Origin: JALRAP01 sp046302815
GTDB lineage: Bacteria > Bacteroidota > Bacteroidia > AKYH767-A > OLB10
Direction of reading: 5' to 3'
Length of the DNA stretch: 19,831 bases
Assembly (NCBI GenBank): GCA_046302815.1
Contig: JBKCHO010000034.1
Location: 1 to 19,831 of the forward strand
The notes under the pieces are model-generated. The model ran no database searches and had not been told where the DNA came from. It saw nothing but the letters and a program-made list of their open reading frames with translations. Positions 1 to 9,198 of this stretch are shown piece after piece. The number at the start of each line of letters is the position of its first letter. The first letter of the stretch is position 1. A program made the translations under genes and the position numbers.

Positions 1-2943
1 GGTCCGGATGTATTCATCTGCTCGGGACAATCCATCTCCATCGGTACACCGGGAACGGCAGGATACACTTACACCTGGTCGCCTGCAACAGGCTTGTCCA
101 ATGCCAACACCGCCGTTACCAATGCCACCGGAACAAACACAGGAACATCTCCACTGAACAACACCTATATCGTTAATGTGAACGCATTCGGTTGCCAGGA
201 TGCCGACACCGTGGTGGTGCAGGTTCGACCCATTCCTTTGGCACAAGCTGGCGCCGACTCTACTCTTTGCGGTAGCGACACCTTGATTTTGGGAGTTGGT
301 CCAACACCGGGATATATCTATTCTTGGAGTCCATCCAATGGATTGAGCAGCTCTAGTTCATCCAATCCTACATTGATTGTATCTAACAACAGCGGAACAA
401 CAACAATCCAGACCTACGGTGTTACCGCCACTTTAAACGGGTGCAGTGCTACGGACTCGGTTACGATCACCATCAATCCTCAACCGATTGTTCTTGCCAA
501 TGCCTTGCCAACGAATATTTGTGCAGGTGATACCGCCATCCTTGTTGCAACAGGTGCCACTAGCTACATATGGAAGAAGCAAAGTAATCCCGGTTTGATA
601 CTCGGGACAAATGACACCTTAATTGTGAATCCAACTGCAACCACCAATTATATCGTAACTGGAAACAATGGTTTCGGATGCGAAAACTCCGATACCATCA
701 AGATTACGGTTTATCCTATTCCTGTAATCTTGGCCACATTATCGAATGATACCATTTGCAGTGGCGACACCTTGTTGCTCTCCGGATCGGGAGGATCCAC
801 TTACGCATGGTCGATTTTAGGAGGTGGAGTCATAGGTACATCCAACCCCTTGACCGCATTTCCATCTACAAATACCACTTATGTGCTTACTGGTACAAGT
901 GTAGAGGGATGTTCATCCAATGACACGGTTTCCGTTGCTGTTAATCCAGGAGCAACTGCTAACATCATTAACGGCAACACCTCCGTATGTCCTGGCGTTA
1001 CCGGGGTATTGTATTGGACGCCCAACTCCAACCTGAACTCCACATACACTTGGGTAGTCAACGGAGGCGTAATTGTATCGGGTCAAGGTACCGACTCCAT
1101 ACTAGTCGACTGGTCATCCACATCCGGAATAGGCACTGTTTCGCTCATTGAAACAACAATTGATGGTTGCCAGTCTCCAACACCAATCTCGCTCAATGTA
1201 ACCATCAACATCATACTTACTCCAGCTACGCCCACTGGTCCACAAACATTGTGCTCACTTCAATCGCAGGGCATTGTTTATACAGCTCTCAACACACCCG
1301 GTTCAACTTATACTTGGACGGCAATAGGCGGGACGATTGTAGGTGGACAAGGAAGCAATTCCGTTACGGTTGATTGGAGCGTACAAGGTCCTCAAACCGT
1401 TTATCTATACTATGAAGAAAACAGCACCACCTCTACGAATGTATGTTTCGGCACATCCGACTCCATTACCGTAACCATTAATCCTTCTCCAAACACATCC
1501 GCAGTAACAGGCGATCAAGATGTTTGTATCGGTGAAGCGGGAGCGTACGGCGTTACATCCACCAACGGCAGCAGCTACACCTGGAATGTGGCTGGTGGTA
1601 ATTTGACTAGTGGAAACGGATCCGCAACCATAAACACCTCTTTCCCTCAAGCTGGCAATGCAACCATCAGTGTTATCGAAACAAACTCGTATGGCTGTGT
1701 TGGAAACGCCGTGGTATTACCTGTTGTTGTCCATGAATTGCCCTTGGCCAATGCCGGACCCGATCAGTCTATATGCATTGGACAATCGGCGCAGCTCAAC
1801 GCAACCGGAGGAAATACCTACCAATGGAGTCCTGCCACTGGACTCAATAACACCGGCATCAACAACCCTGTTGCAAATCCGAATTCCACCACTAGTTACA
1901 TTGTGCAAGTAACCGACCAGTATGGGTGTAAAAACAATGACACCGTTCAGGTCGCCGTAAATCCTTTGCCAACGATAACAGTTACCCCAACTTCTTCCAT
2001 CTGCATCGGATCATCCATTCCATTAAATGCAACTGGAGGAACCTCCTATGCTTGGACACCTGCAGGATCTTTGAGTAATGCAAGTTCATCTTCGCCATCG
2101 GCATCACCTGCCACCTCAACCGTTTACACCGTAGTTGTAACCGACCAAAATGGCTGTGTCGATTCGGCCAATGTTTCCATCACCGTAAACTCATTACCTG
2201 TAGCCACAGCTAATGGTGATACTACCGTTTGCAATGGTTCGAGTGTTGCATTCTCTGCTGGAGGAGGTATCAGCTACAGTTGGAGTCCTGCCACCAACCT
2301 AAATAACCCAAACATCAACAACCCTATTGCAACTCCAACATCTGCCACAACATACACGGTAATCGTAACCGATCAAAACGGCTGTACGGACTCCGAAGAA
2401 GTCATCGTATCTCTAAATGATGTTCCAACTGCATCCTTCTCCGTGGATGAAAATGTAACCACAGCCAGTTGTAAAGGAATTGAAGCAGCACTTATAAACA
2501 CGAGCGAAAATGCCTTTAACTACTATTGGACCTTCCCTGACGGAACCGTTTCAACGGAAACGAATCCAACCGTGAGTTTGGGCCTAACAGGAACGGTCAT
2601 CACGCTGGTAGCCCAAAATAACATTTGCTATGACACGCTCACTTTGAACTTCGATGCCCCTCTGCTCGATGTGCTTTTTGAAAACTTGGTGAATGTATTC
2701 ACACCTAACGGAGATGGCAAAAACGATTGTTTCGAGCTGGGTGAGAAATTCGATTTCGATGGTTGCAGTGCCATACAAATTTTCAATCGTTGGGGAAGAC
2801 CTGTGTTCACATCGGGCCCAGGAAAATACTGTTGGAACGGAAAAACTGAAAACACTGGTGAAGATCTTCCCGCAGGCACTTACTATATAACAGTTACCAT
2901 TACAGATAAGTCCTACAAGGGAACAATTTCCTTAATACGCTGA
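1..2943 (+). CDS. Secreted Ig/PKD-repeat protein with T9SS type B (gliding-motility-associated) C-terminal domain, 5' partial
   Basis: The reading frame is open from the first base, so the true start lies upstream; 980 residues are present. It is a chain of about ten Ig-like modules of 76-90 residues. Most have a Cys near the start, a Y-x-W-S-P core, a T-x-Y-x-V strand and a closing G-C pair, which suggests one disulfide per module. The three modules from about 955 to 1743 resemble PKD-like domains instead (V-x-G-G-x-I pattern). A PKD-like segment follows at about 2428-2664. The last 83 residues (from about 2692) match the CHU_C family: FTPNGDGKND, then FNRWGRPVF, WNG and LPAGTYYI. In Bacteroidota this domain directs export through the type IX system and surface attachment. 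The likely role is a surface adhesin or gliding/biofilm protein; the ligand is unknown. No T9SS machinery gene is in the window. Confidence 0.9.
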   Translation, partial: GPDVFICSGQSISIGTPGTAGYTYTWSPATGLSNANTAVTNATGTNTGTSPLNNTYIVNVNAFGCQDADTVVVQVRPIPLAQAGADSTLCGSDTLILGVGPTPGYIYSWSPSNGLSSSSSSNPTLIVSNNSGTTTIQTYGVTATLNGCSATDSVTITINPQPIVLANALPTNICAGDTAILVATGATSYIWKKQSNPGLILGTNDTLIVNPTATTNYIVTGNNGFGCENSDTIKITVYPIPVILATLSNDTICSGDTLLLSGSGGSTYAWSILGGGVIGTSNPLTAFPSTNTTYVLTGTSVEGCSSNDTVSVAVNPGATANIINGNTSVCPGVTGVLYWTPNSNLNSTYTWVVNGGVIVSGQGTDSILVDWSSTSGIGTVSLIETTIDGCQSPTPISLNVTINIILTPATPTGPQTLCSLQSQGIVYTALNTPGSTYTWTAIGGTIVGGQGSNSVTVDWSVQGPQTVYLYYEENSTTSTNVCFGTSDSITVTINPSPNTSAVTGDQDVCIGEAGAYGVTSTNGSSYTWNVAGGNLTSGNGSATINTSFPQAGNATISVIETNSYGCVGNAVVLPVVVHELPLANAGPDQSICIGQSAQLNATGGNTYQWSPATGLNNTGINNPVANPNSTTSYIVQVTDQYGCKNNDTVQVAVNPLPTITVTPTSSICIGSSIPLNATGGTSYAWTPAGSLSNASSSSPSASPATSTVYTVVVTDQNGCVDSANVSITVNSLPVATANGDTTVCNGSSVAFSAGGGISYSWSPATNLNNPNINNPIATPTSATTYTVIVTDQNGCTDSEEVIVSLNDVPTASFSVDENVTTASCKGIEAALINTSENAFNYYWTFPDGTVSTETNPTVSLGLTGTVITLVAQNNICYDTLTLNFDAPLLDVLFENLVNVFTPNGDGKNDCFELGEKFDFDGCSAIQIFNRWGRPVFTSGPGKYCWNGKTENTGEDLPAGTYYITVTITDKSYKGTISLIR
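1744..2427 (+). repeat. Three consecutive 228-bp (76-codon) Ig-like module repeats
   Basis: Three modules at 1744-1971, 1972-2199 and 2200-2427 are each exactly 76 codons and align without gaps. Each has Cys at module positions 11 and 62, Tyr26, Trp28, Pro30, Leu34, Tyr52 and a V-T-D-Q tetrapeptide at 56-59. Upstream modules of the same gene are 79-90 codons and more divergent, so these three look like the most recent duplications. Confidence 0.85.
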
Positions 2944-2964
2944 TTCAATAAAACCAAACCATAT

Positions 2965-4806
2965 ATGAAAACCCGCCTCTTGACAGCATGTATCATGCTG
3001 TCGATTATGATTACCGGCACAAGCTCTTTTTCTCAAATTGTCACTAATGAAAGTTTTGATGTAACGCCCTTCCCTTCCGGGGGGTGGACTAACTCAGGAA
3101 CGGGCAGCCTTTGGGTTCAACGCACCAATGGAACCAACCCAACATGTACGCCGCATTCGGGAGCGGCCATGGCCCGCTTCTCATCGAATCAACAGCCAAG
3201 TGGCACACAGGACTTTTTCTACAGTCCGGTCATTGACTACTCTTTCACACAAGGAGCAACACCGTATTTCAGTTTTTGGGTGTACCGCGAAAGTAGCAGT
3301 ACGGCAGGGGATAGCATCACCATATTCGTGAACAATACTCCATCCGTAACTGGTGCCGTTCGCATCGGCGGCGTGGCTCGAAGCCGTTTCTTTACATTAC
3401 CCAATCCTGAACCAGCCAACGGCTGGTATCAATACTCCTTCAACATACCGGCCTCTTTCAACACCAACACCAATTATATTATACTTCGTGGAACCGCGCG
3501 AGGGGGAGGTAATATTTATGTGGATGATTTCAGCTACTCCTCATATCCAACTCCATGCAGCGGAACTCCAACTCCCGGAACAGCATCATCATCTGTTGGT
3601 AATATCTGTGGAGGAGTTGGCAGCACGAACCTTTCATTGAGTGGGGCCTCTTCCGGACTTGGCATCAGCTATCAATGGCAATCGGCACCTTCCGATTTAG
3701 GTCCATGGACAGATTTTGGTTTGAATGAAGACAACATTAACAGCGGAACTATTACCAGTACCACATGGTTTCGTTGTTTGGTGTCCTGTTCTTTTTCCCT
3801 GCAAGCCGATAGCACTTCTCCTGTGGAAGTAACTGTATCAAGCTCACCCGCACCTATTGTATCCGTTAGTCCCAATACGAATGTTTTTTACTGTACCAAT
3901 TCGGCACCGGTTTTGTTGGTTGCGTCAGGAGCGAGTTCTTATTCATGGAGTCCGAATATTGCATCAAGTACCATTGGCGACAGCGCCTTGGCCGCTCCAA
4001 CACAAAATACAGTCTACACCATCATTGGTTTGGATGCAAGTGGATGTGCCGACACCACAACGCTGAATGTTCAAGTGCGCATCTCACCGAATGTGAATGC
4101 TGTAACAAACAACGACTCCATTTGCTTTGGTTCCACTACGAACCTACAGGCTTTTATCCAAGGTGGTGGATTTGGAATCCAATATCAATGGTTGCCTGGA
4201 CCCTTGTCGGGAAATAATCAAACAGTCAGTCCAACAAACACAACCACCTATGTTGTTACGGCAACCAGTCAGCAAACAACATGCAGCAACAGGGATTCGG
4301 TTACCATATATGTAGAACCATTGATTGTCTCGGGATTTACCTTCAATGTGAATGGCACTATAGCCACTTTTACAAACACCTCTTCAGGTGGTACTAACTA
4401 TTTTTGGGACTTTGGTGATGGAAGCTTTAGCACGGATTCTGATCCATTTCATGCCTATGCTTTCGACGGCACTTATACGGTTACCTTGATTGTTGGGAAC
4501 GCTTTTTGTCCGAACGACACCATCTCCCAAACAGTAACCATCTTCACCACCTCGATTGAGGAAAACAAAAGCGCCTCTTTGCTCATTTCACCAAATCCAG
4601 TTAACGATATCCTAAGGATAAATTGGGAACTAGGCGCCATTCAACTGCTGGAAATATTTGATGCGAGAGGATCTCTGGTTTTATCAAAAGATTGCGAATA
4701 CGCAAAAAGCTTAGAGTTGAATTTGAGTGCATGGCCTTCGGGCGTATACAACGCCATAGCCTCAGGCAAATCGGGCAGATGGGTTAGAAGATTCACGAAA
4801 AACTAA
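2965..4806 (+). CDS. Secreted PKD-domain protein with T9SS type A sorting domain
   Basis: 613 residues, complete. The first 24 residues are a typical Sec signal peptide (MKTR start, hydrophobic stretch, ending SFSQ). Residues of about 25-190 form a beta-rich region with G-G-W, F-W-V and N-I-Y-V-D-D-F motifs, resembling MAM-like or 'choice-of-anchor' domains that often bind carbohydrate; this is inferred from pattern only. Ig-like modules follow, then a PKD domain with the hallmark WDFGDG at about 481-486. The end, from SPNPVND at about residue 542, is a Por-secretion (type A) tail with I-F-D-A-R-G and W-P-S-G-V-Y motifs, known to direct T9SS export. It lies 21 bp after the previous gene on the same strand and is probably cotranscribed. 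No catalytic motif was recognised. Confidence 0.88.
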   Translation: MKTRLLTACIMLSIMITGTSSFSQIVTNESFDVTPFPSGGWTNSGTGSLWVQRTNGTNPTCTPHSGAAMARFSSNQQPSGTQDFFYSPVIDYSFTQGATPYFSFWVYRESSSTAGDSITIFVNNTPSVTGAVRIGGVARSRFFTLPNPEPANGWYQYSFNIPASFNTNTNYIILRGTARGGGNIYVDDFSYSSYPTPCSGTPTPGTASSSVGNICGGVGSTNLSLSGASSGLGISYQWQSAPSDLGPWTDFGLNEDNINSGTITSTTWFRCLVSCSFSLQADSTSPVEVTVSSSPAPIVSVSPNTNVFYCTNSAPVLLVASGASSYSWSPNIASSTIGDSALAAPTQNTVYTIIGLDASGCADTTTLNVQVRISPNVNAVTNNDSICFGSTTNLQAFIQGGGFGIQYQWLPGPLSGNNQTVSPTNTTTYVVTATSQQTTCSNRDSVTIYVEPLIVSGFTFNVNGTIATFTNTSSGGTNYFWDFGDGSFSTDSDPFHAYAFDGTYTVTLIVGNAFCPNDTISQTVTIFTTSIEENKSASLLISPNPVNDILRINWELGAIQLLEIFDARGSLVLSKDCEYAKSLELNLSAWPSGVYNAIASGKSGRWVRRFTKN

Positions 4807-4827
4807 CTTCGGTCTACTATAAGTACC

Positions 4828-4858
4828 AAAAAGCCTCCTATTTCAAAGGAGGCTTTTT
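4828..4858. terminator. Bidirectional intrinsic terminator between convergent genes
   Basis: A perfect 11-bp inverted repeat, AAAAAGCCTCC (4828-4838) and GGAGGCTTTTT (4848-4858), has a 9-nt loop. The G/C-rich core is flanked by A and T runs, so it has a U-tract in both directions. It sits 21 bp after the stop of the plus-strand PKD protein and about 45 bp past the stop of the minus-strand transporter, and can serve both. Confidence 0.9.
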
Positions 4859-4902
4859 CGTTTTAAACAGGACGGATGTTTGATGTATAACCCATTTGGC
4901 TT

Positions 4903-5682
4903 TCATAGAACACCTGCCATCAATAGCAAGGCGATAACGACCAAGAACAATCCTACAAAAGATTGAACAAAACCGAAAGTGGTTTTCTTCAACAATCTGG
5001 TACCTACGACAGATCCGATCAATGCGCCCACCACTGAAAAAATCATAGGATGAATCATTTCATGATGAATCAAAATTGACATACCGGAGGCATAACTTCC
5101 CAATCTCGTAATATCTATCAAGCATGCGATAGCAGCCGATGTGGCCACAAAAGCATTCTTATCCATTCCCGATTTTATAAGAAACGCGGACCGCAGCGCC
5201 CCCTGGTTCCCAGTGAGTCCTCCGAAAAATCCGCTGATAATGCCTCCCAATGGCATCCAATTAAGTGGAAAGCTTAGACTTTTGACCGAGGGCAGATATT
5301 CCAATGAAACGAAAACCAATATTAGCATCCCGACTAACATTTTGAGCAAACTGGTTTCCATCTCATAGCCCATCCACTCATATTTAAACCATGTTGGCAG
5401 AGTTCCTATTTTCAATAAAACCAATGACCCCAACAAAGAGGCAACAATGGCGGGTGATCCAAATCGGAGAAGTACTGCCTTATGGATGTTTTGGTATGTC
5501 AAGCCGACTTTCAACAAACTGTTGAGCAGATGAACCATTCCTGTTGCTGCAATGGCGGTAGGTGGTGGAAACCAAATCAACATGACCGGCATCAACAAAG
5601 TTCCCAATCCGAAGCCTGAGAAAAAAGTCAACAGAGCCGCCGAAAATGCAACTAGAAAAAGTATGATATCCATGGCGACCAT
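4903..5682 (-). CDS. TauE/SafE (TSUP) family membrane transporter
   Basis: 259 residues, very hydrophobic, with about eight predicted membrane segments. The family signature is seen twice: F-S-G-F-G-L-G-T-L-L-M-P near residues 21-32, followed by P-T-A-I-A-A-T-G, and G-G-I-I-S-G-F-F-G-G-L-T-G near 146-158, followed by G-A-L-R-S. The length is usual for the family. TSUP members move sulfite, sulfonates and other small organic anions across the inner membrane, and the substrate cannot be read from sequence. The start at 5682 could instead be the Met three codons later (5673), which leaves a cleaner first membrane helix. It follows the TonB-dependent receptor by only 14 bp on the same strand, so the two are almost certainly one operon. 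This suggests, but does not show, that both handle the same nutrient or its by-product. Confidence 0.88.
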   Translation of the reverse strand: MVAMDIILFLVAFSAALLTFFSGFGLGTLLMPVMLIWFPPPTAIAATGMVHLLNSLLKVGLTYQNIHKAVLLRFGSPAIVASLLGSLVLLKIGTLPTWFKYEWMGYEMETSLLKMLVGMLILVFVSLEYLPSVKSLSFPLNWMPLGGIISGFFGGLTGNQGALRSAFLIKSGMDKNAFVATSAAIACLIDITRLGSYASGMSILIHHEMIHPMIFSVVGALIGSVVGTRLLKKTTFGFVQSFVGLFLVVIALLLMAGVL

Positions 5683-5696
5683 TCGTAAGGAGATTA

Positions 5697-8120
5697 TTAA
5701 AATGCGAGATGAAGACCAGCTGTTACAGATCTGCCTGGTGCGGCGAGCCCTGAGCCAAATGTTCTATATCGAGTATCCAGAATGTTCTCCAGGCCGAGGC
5801 TGACTGTATATGCTTTCAAAAAAGTATATTTTGTTTTTATACTATAAATATGCCATGAGGGAGCATAAGGGTTACCCGACTTGTCTTTGGCAAAAAGATG
5901 AAGGTTGTCTAAATACTCCGTAGGCATATCCTCAAATCGGATCTTACTCGAAAAATCAAGTGCAAGCTCTGCATGAAAACTCTTTTTTCTATAGGCAAGT
6001 TTGACCGTGCCGAAAAAGGGTGTTGCATGCCGCAATGGTGCAGTAGTTCCATCATCTAGCTCTTCTTCTCCTTTTTGGTAATTCAACGATGTCTTTAATA
6101 CCCAGTCCGTGTGCAACGCTGCCGAAACATTCAGATGCGCACCATAAACTTTTGCTTTTGCTGAATTCTGAATGGCTTGTACTTTTCTATTGTTACCATC
6201 GTACAAGATGCTGTCCAAACCATTCAATTGAAAATCTCTTCTCACCATGGCATCATCCAACCAGGTATGGAATGCTGAAAAATCCAGATGTATTTTTTCT
6301 TTGATACTTCCGTTTATACCCAATTCGAAGTTCCATGCATATTCTGGGTCCAAATCTGGATTGGGAACAACAACAGATGTTTCGGAAATATCAAAGACCT
6401 TGCCCATATCATCCACATTAGGTGCTCTAAAGCCGGTTGAACCAGTCGATGTGAATTGCCAACGATCGGATAGTTGATAGTTCCAGCCCAAAGACCCTGT
6501 GAGCGCCATGTTATTCAAATCGGCTTTGGTGAATGGGAAGGGATAAAATGTCGTGTCGAATTGTGCCTTCAATGAGAATCCATTCCATCTTGCCCCTGCC
6601 GTTAGGACGGAACGAAGTCCAAGCTCAAACTCTACTGTCAAATAACCAGCGAATGAACTCCAATCCGAATCAGGATAACGAGAAGGTCCATTTACAGAAA
6701 TTCCCGATGAAATGTCCTTGTTAGTCCCCGCTGATTCAACCTTATTGGCTATGAATTCCAATCCGTAATGCAACTCGAAATAATTCCGAAAATTTTTTCT
6801 GAAATCAATGTTGGCAGAGAATGCATCCACATTTTCAACTCGATTTCGCAAAACAAAATCTCCAAAATTCCGATCGTTTCTACTTTCCTTGAAGCGCTGC
6901 CATGCAGCTTGAATTCTCATTTGATCGTATTCGCTGCCATCGCCTGTGTGCTCAAAAGAGGCGCGGGCCATCATCCACTGTTGCGGTCCATAATACCACT
7001 CTGCACTTGAAGGAAGCCCAGATTTAGATGTGCGAATCAAGCGATCATATCTAGAGTAGCTTCCTGTTGCGCTATAATAAAAACCGACATCTACTACAGA
7101 CTGTTCTGATGGTATCCATTTGAATCTGGCATTCATGTTATCTTGATAGTATCCGGTATTTCTTTGCAACAATGGATTTTCATTAGCCACCACCTTATCG
7201 GTATCATTCTCTCTTACCACATAAAACCCGTTCAAGTAATCCTCCGGACCCTTCGAACCCATTCTTAAATCATCATAATCGAAATGGGTATAGGAAAGTA
7301 AAAAGGCGGACTTCCTTCCACCAACAGAGGCATGTGCATGGATAGTAGATTCGTTGTTGGCCGAGGCATATCGGTAAGAGGCCTTGCTTGAAACCAACAA
7401 AGAGTCGTTTGTACTCAAATAAGGTGTATGTGTTTGGAATAACATGACCCCTCCAATGGCATCGCTTCCGTACAATACACTGCCGGGGCCAAAAAGCACT
7501 TCCGTTTTTTCAATTGAAAATGGGTCGAGTGAAATTACATTTTGCAAATTACCACTACGGAATATGGCTGTGTTCATCCTAACGCCATCCACACTGTAAA
7601 GCAACCTGTTTGCTGCAAAACCCCGAATCATAGGACTACCCCCTGCCTGTTGACTTTTCTGAATGTATACACCGCCCGTCAAACCAAGCAAATCGGCGGC
7701 GGTTTGCGTTTGCGCCAATTGTACTTGTGCCGGAGTAATGGAAATAACCTGGAATGGTGTTCGATTGGAAGATGTATTCCACTTTGTTGCAGAAACAACA
7801 AGTTCATCCAAACTGATTCCGGAAACTACCATTCTCAAAGCAAATCCGTTGCGTTCTAATTCATCATAGGAGCGTGTTTCCGTCTTGTATCCGAGCAATC
7901 GAAACTCGATCCTTTCAGATCCTGCAAAAGCAGTCAAATCTGCTTGACCTTTGGTATTCGTCACTGTGGTGGCAAATGGCTTTTGGCTGGAAGCTGTCAC
8001 GAATTCCAAAGGCATGGAAGTGGCCGAATCCCTGACCACTACTATTTGGGAAAACCCTTTTTGAAAGCAGCCTGAAAAGACAACCCATAGCAGTAGCAAA
8101 TGGAAAAGTGGCAAACGCAT
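5697..8120 (-). CDS. TonB-dependent outer-membrane receptor with carboxypeptidase-D-like N-terminal domain
   Basis: 807 residues when started at the ATG at 8120; a GTG directly before it (8123) is a less likely start. Residues 1-25 are a signal peptide ending GFSQ. Residues of about 26-103 match a carboxypeptidase-regulatory-like beta-sandwich common in Bacteroidota receptors. LDELVVSAT at about 104-112 looks like a TonB box. The plug domain (about 120-232) has PMIRGF, VDGVRM and the ending F-G-P-G-S-V-L-Y-G-S-D-A-I-G-G-V. The rest is the 22-strand barrel, closing with a terminal Phe. It resembles the hemoglobin/transferrin/lactoferrin or siderophore receptor branch, with FRAP (564-567) and NPDL (587-590) boxes. 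However, no His lies between those boxes as in proven heme receptors, so a heme substrate is not supported. It is the first gene of a pair with the TSUP transporter and diverges from asd. Confidence 0.93.
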   Translation of the reverse strand: MRLPLFHLLLLWVVFSGCFQKGFSQIVVVRDSATSMPLEFVTASSQKPFATTVTNTKGQADLTAFAGSERIEFRLLGYKTETRSYDELERNGFALRMVVSGISLDELVVSATKWNTSSNRTPFQVISITPAQVQLAQTQTAADLLGLTGGVYIQKSQQAGGSPMIRGFAANRLLYSVDGVRMNTAIFRSGNLQNVISLDPFSIEKTEVLFGPGSVLYGSDAIGGVMLFQTHTPYLSTNDSLLVSSKASYRYASANNESTIHAHASVGGRKSAFLLSYTHFDYDDLRMGSKGPEDYLNGFYVVRENDTDKVVANENPLLQRNTGYYQDNMNARFKWIPSEQSVVDVGFYYSATGSYSRYDRLIRTSKSGLPSSAEWYYGPQQWMMARASFEHTGDGSEYDQMRIQAAWQRFKESRNDRNFGDFVLRNRVENVDAFSANIDFRKNFRNYFELHYGLEFIANKVESAGTNKDISSGISVNGPSRYPDSDWSSFAGYLTVEFELGLRSVLTAGARWNGFSLKAQFDTTFYPFPFTKADLNNMALTGSLGWNYQLSDRWQFTSTGSTGFRAPNVDDMGKVFDISETSVVVPNPDLDPEYAWNFELGINGSIKEKIHLDFSAFHTWLDDAMVRRDFQLNGLDSILYDGNNRKVQAIQNSAKAKVYGAHLNVSAALHTDWVLKTSLNYQKGEEELDDGTTAPLRHATPFFGTVKLAYRKKSFHAELALDFSSKIRFEDMPTEYLDNLHLFAKDKSGNPYAPSWHIYSIKTKYTFLKAYTVSLGLENILDTRYRTFGSGLAAPGRSVTAGLHLAF

Positions 8121-8185
8121 CACACAAAAATAGTTAGCAGAATAAGAGGAATTGGGATAATTTAGCGCAAATTAGAAGTAAAGCC

Positions 8186-9193
8186 ATGAAAATAGCCGTC
8201 GTTGGTGCCACAGGCATGGTAGGCAGCATAATGCTACAGGTTTTAGGGGAGCGTGGATTTCCTTTCCTCGAACTTATTCCCGTTGCAACTGAAAAGTCGG
8301 TGGGTGGACAGGTGAAATGCTGCGACAAGGACTATGTCATTATAGGCATGGCGGAAGCTGTTTCCAAAAAACCCGACATCGCACTCTTTTCCGCCGGAGG
8401 TGGAACTTCGCTCGAGTGGGCACCTAAATTCGCCGATCAAGGTACCATTGTTATTGATAACTCGTCGGCCTGGCGAATGGATCCGAATAAAAAACTAATC
8501 GTGCCCGAAATCAATGGTGCTTTGTTGGAACCAACAGACCGAATAATAGCCAATCCCAACTGCTCCACCATACAAATGGTCGTGGCGTTATCGCCGCTAC
8601 ACGAACGCTACAAAATCAAGCGCATCGTAGTGTCCACATACCAATCCGTAACAGGCACTGGTGTGAAAGCCTTGAAACAATTGGAGGAAGAAACAAAAGG
8701 AGGCTGCGCCGATATGGTTTATAAATATCCAATTCATCGGAATGTTATACCACAATGCGATGTCTTCTTGGATAACGGTTACACCAAAGAAGAAATGAAG
8801 TTGGTTCATGAAACCAGAAAGATACTCGGAGATGAACGGATTCATATAACAGCTACCGCCGTCCGTGTTCCTGTGAAAGGCGGCCACTCCGAATCGGTGA
8901 ATGTTGAATTCGAAAAGCCCTTCGATTTAAATGATGTAAAAAATTTGATAAAGGAAACTGCCGGAGTGGTATTGATAGACGATCCTGAAAACTATTCATA
9001 TCCAATGCCACTATATGCGGAAGGGAAAGATGATGTTTTTGTTGGCCGTGTTCGTCGTGATGAAAGTGTTGAAAACGGACTCAACTTGTGGATTGTAGCA
9101 GACAACCTGAGAAAAGGCGCTGCCACAAATGCAATACAAATAGCAGAGCTTTTGGTAAGCAAGGGCCTTGTAAAGACCAAACCCCTTCGATAA
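8186..9193 (+). CDS. asd: Aspartate-semialdehyde dehydrogenase
   Basis: 335 residues, the normal length. This enzyme reduces aspartyl-4-phosphate with NADPH to aspartate semialdehyde in the cytoplasm, the branch point to lysine/diaminopimelate, threonine and methionine. The NADP-binding GATGMVG loop is at 7-13. The catalytic Cys126 is in NPNCSTIQ, and the second catalytic region is RVPVKGGHSESV with His234. The ATG start puts the Rossmann strand (KIAVVGATG) at the very N-terminus, as expected. The 65-bp region shared with the divergent receptor holds only a weak -7-like match, TAATTTAG at 8158-8165, with no clear -33 TTG. The gene stands alone on its strand and runs to within 5 bp of the converging DUF3108 gene. 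Confidence 0.96.
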   Translation: MKIAVVGATGMVGSIMLQVLGERGFPFLELIPVATEKSVGGQVKCCDKDYVIIGMAEAVSKKPDIALFSAGGGTSLEWAPKFADQGTIVIDNSSAWRMDPNKKLIVPEINGALLEPTDRIIANPNCSTIQMVVALSPLHERYKIKRIVVSTYQSVTGTGVKALKQLEEETKGGCADMVYKYPIHRNVIPQCDVFLDNGYTKEEMKLVHETRKILGDERIHITATAVRVPVKGGHSESVNVEFEKPFDLNDVKNLIKETAGVVLIDDPENYSYPMPLYAEGKDDVFVGRVRRDESVENGLNLWIVADNLRKGAATNAIQIAELLVSKGLVKTKPLR

Positions 9194-9198
9194 ACAAA

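Noticed and set aside
1..4806. Possible long plus- and minus-strand open frames inside the two repeat proteins
   Set aside because: They lie entirely within well-supported genes and encode low-quality, motif-free sequence; the Thr/Ser/Asn-rich composition leaves few stops in other frames.
8041..8080. A lipoprotein signal in the receptor N-terminus (Cys near residue 18)
   Set aside because: The residues before the Cys (F-S-G) fit the lipobox poorly, and TonB-dependent receptors use ordinary signal peptides; a cut after GFSQ is more likely.
5697..8120. A SusC-type polysaccharide uptake locus
   Set aside because: The receptor has the carboxypeptidase-like domain but no SusD partner or glycan enzyme is nearby, and the barrel resembles the iron or cofactor receptor branch more.
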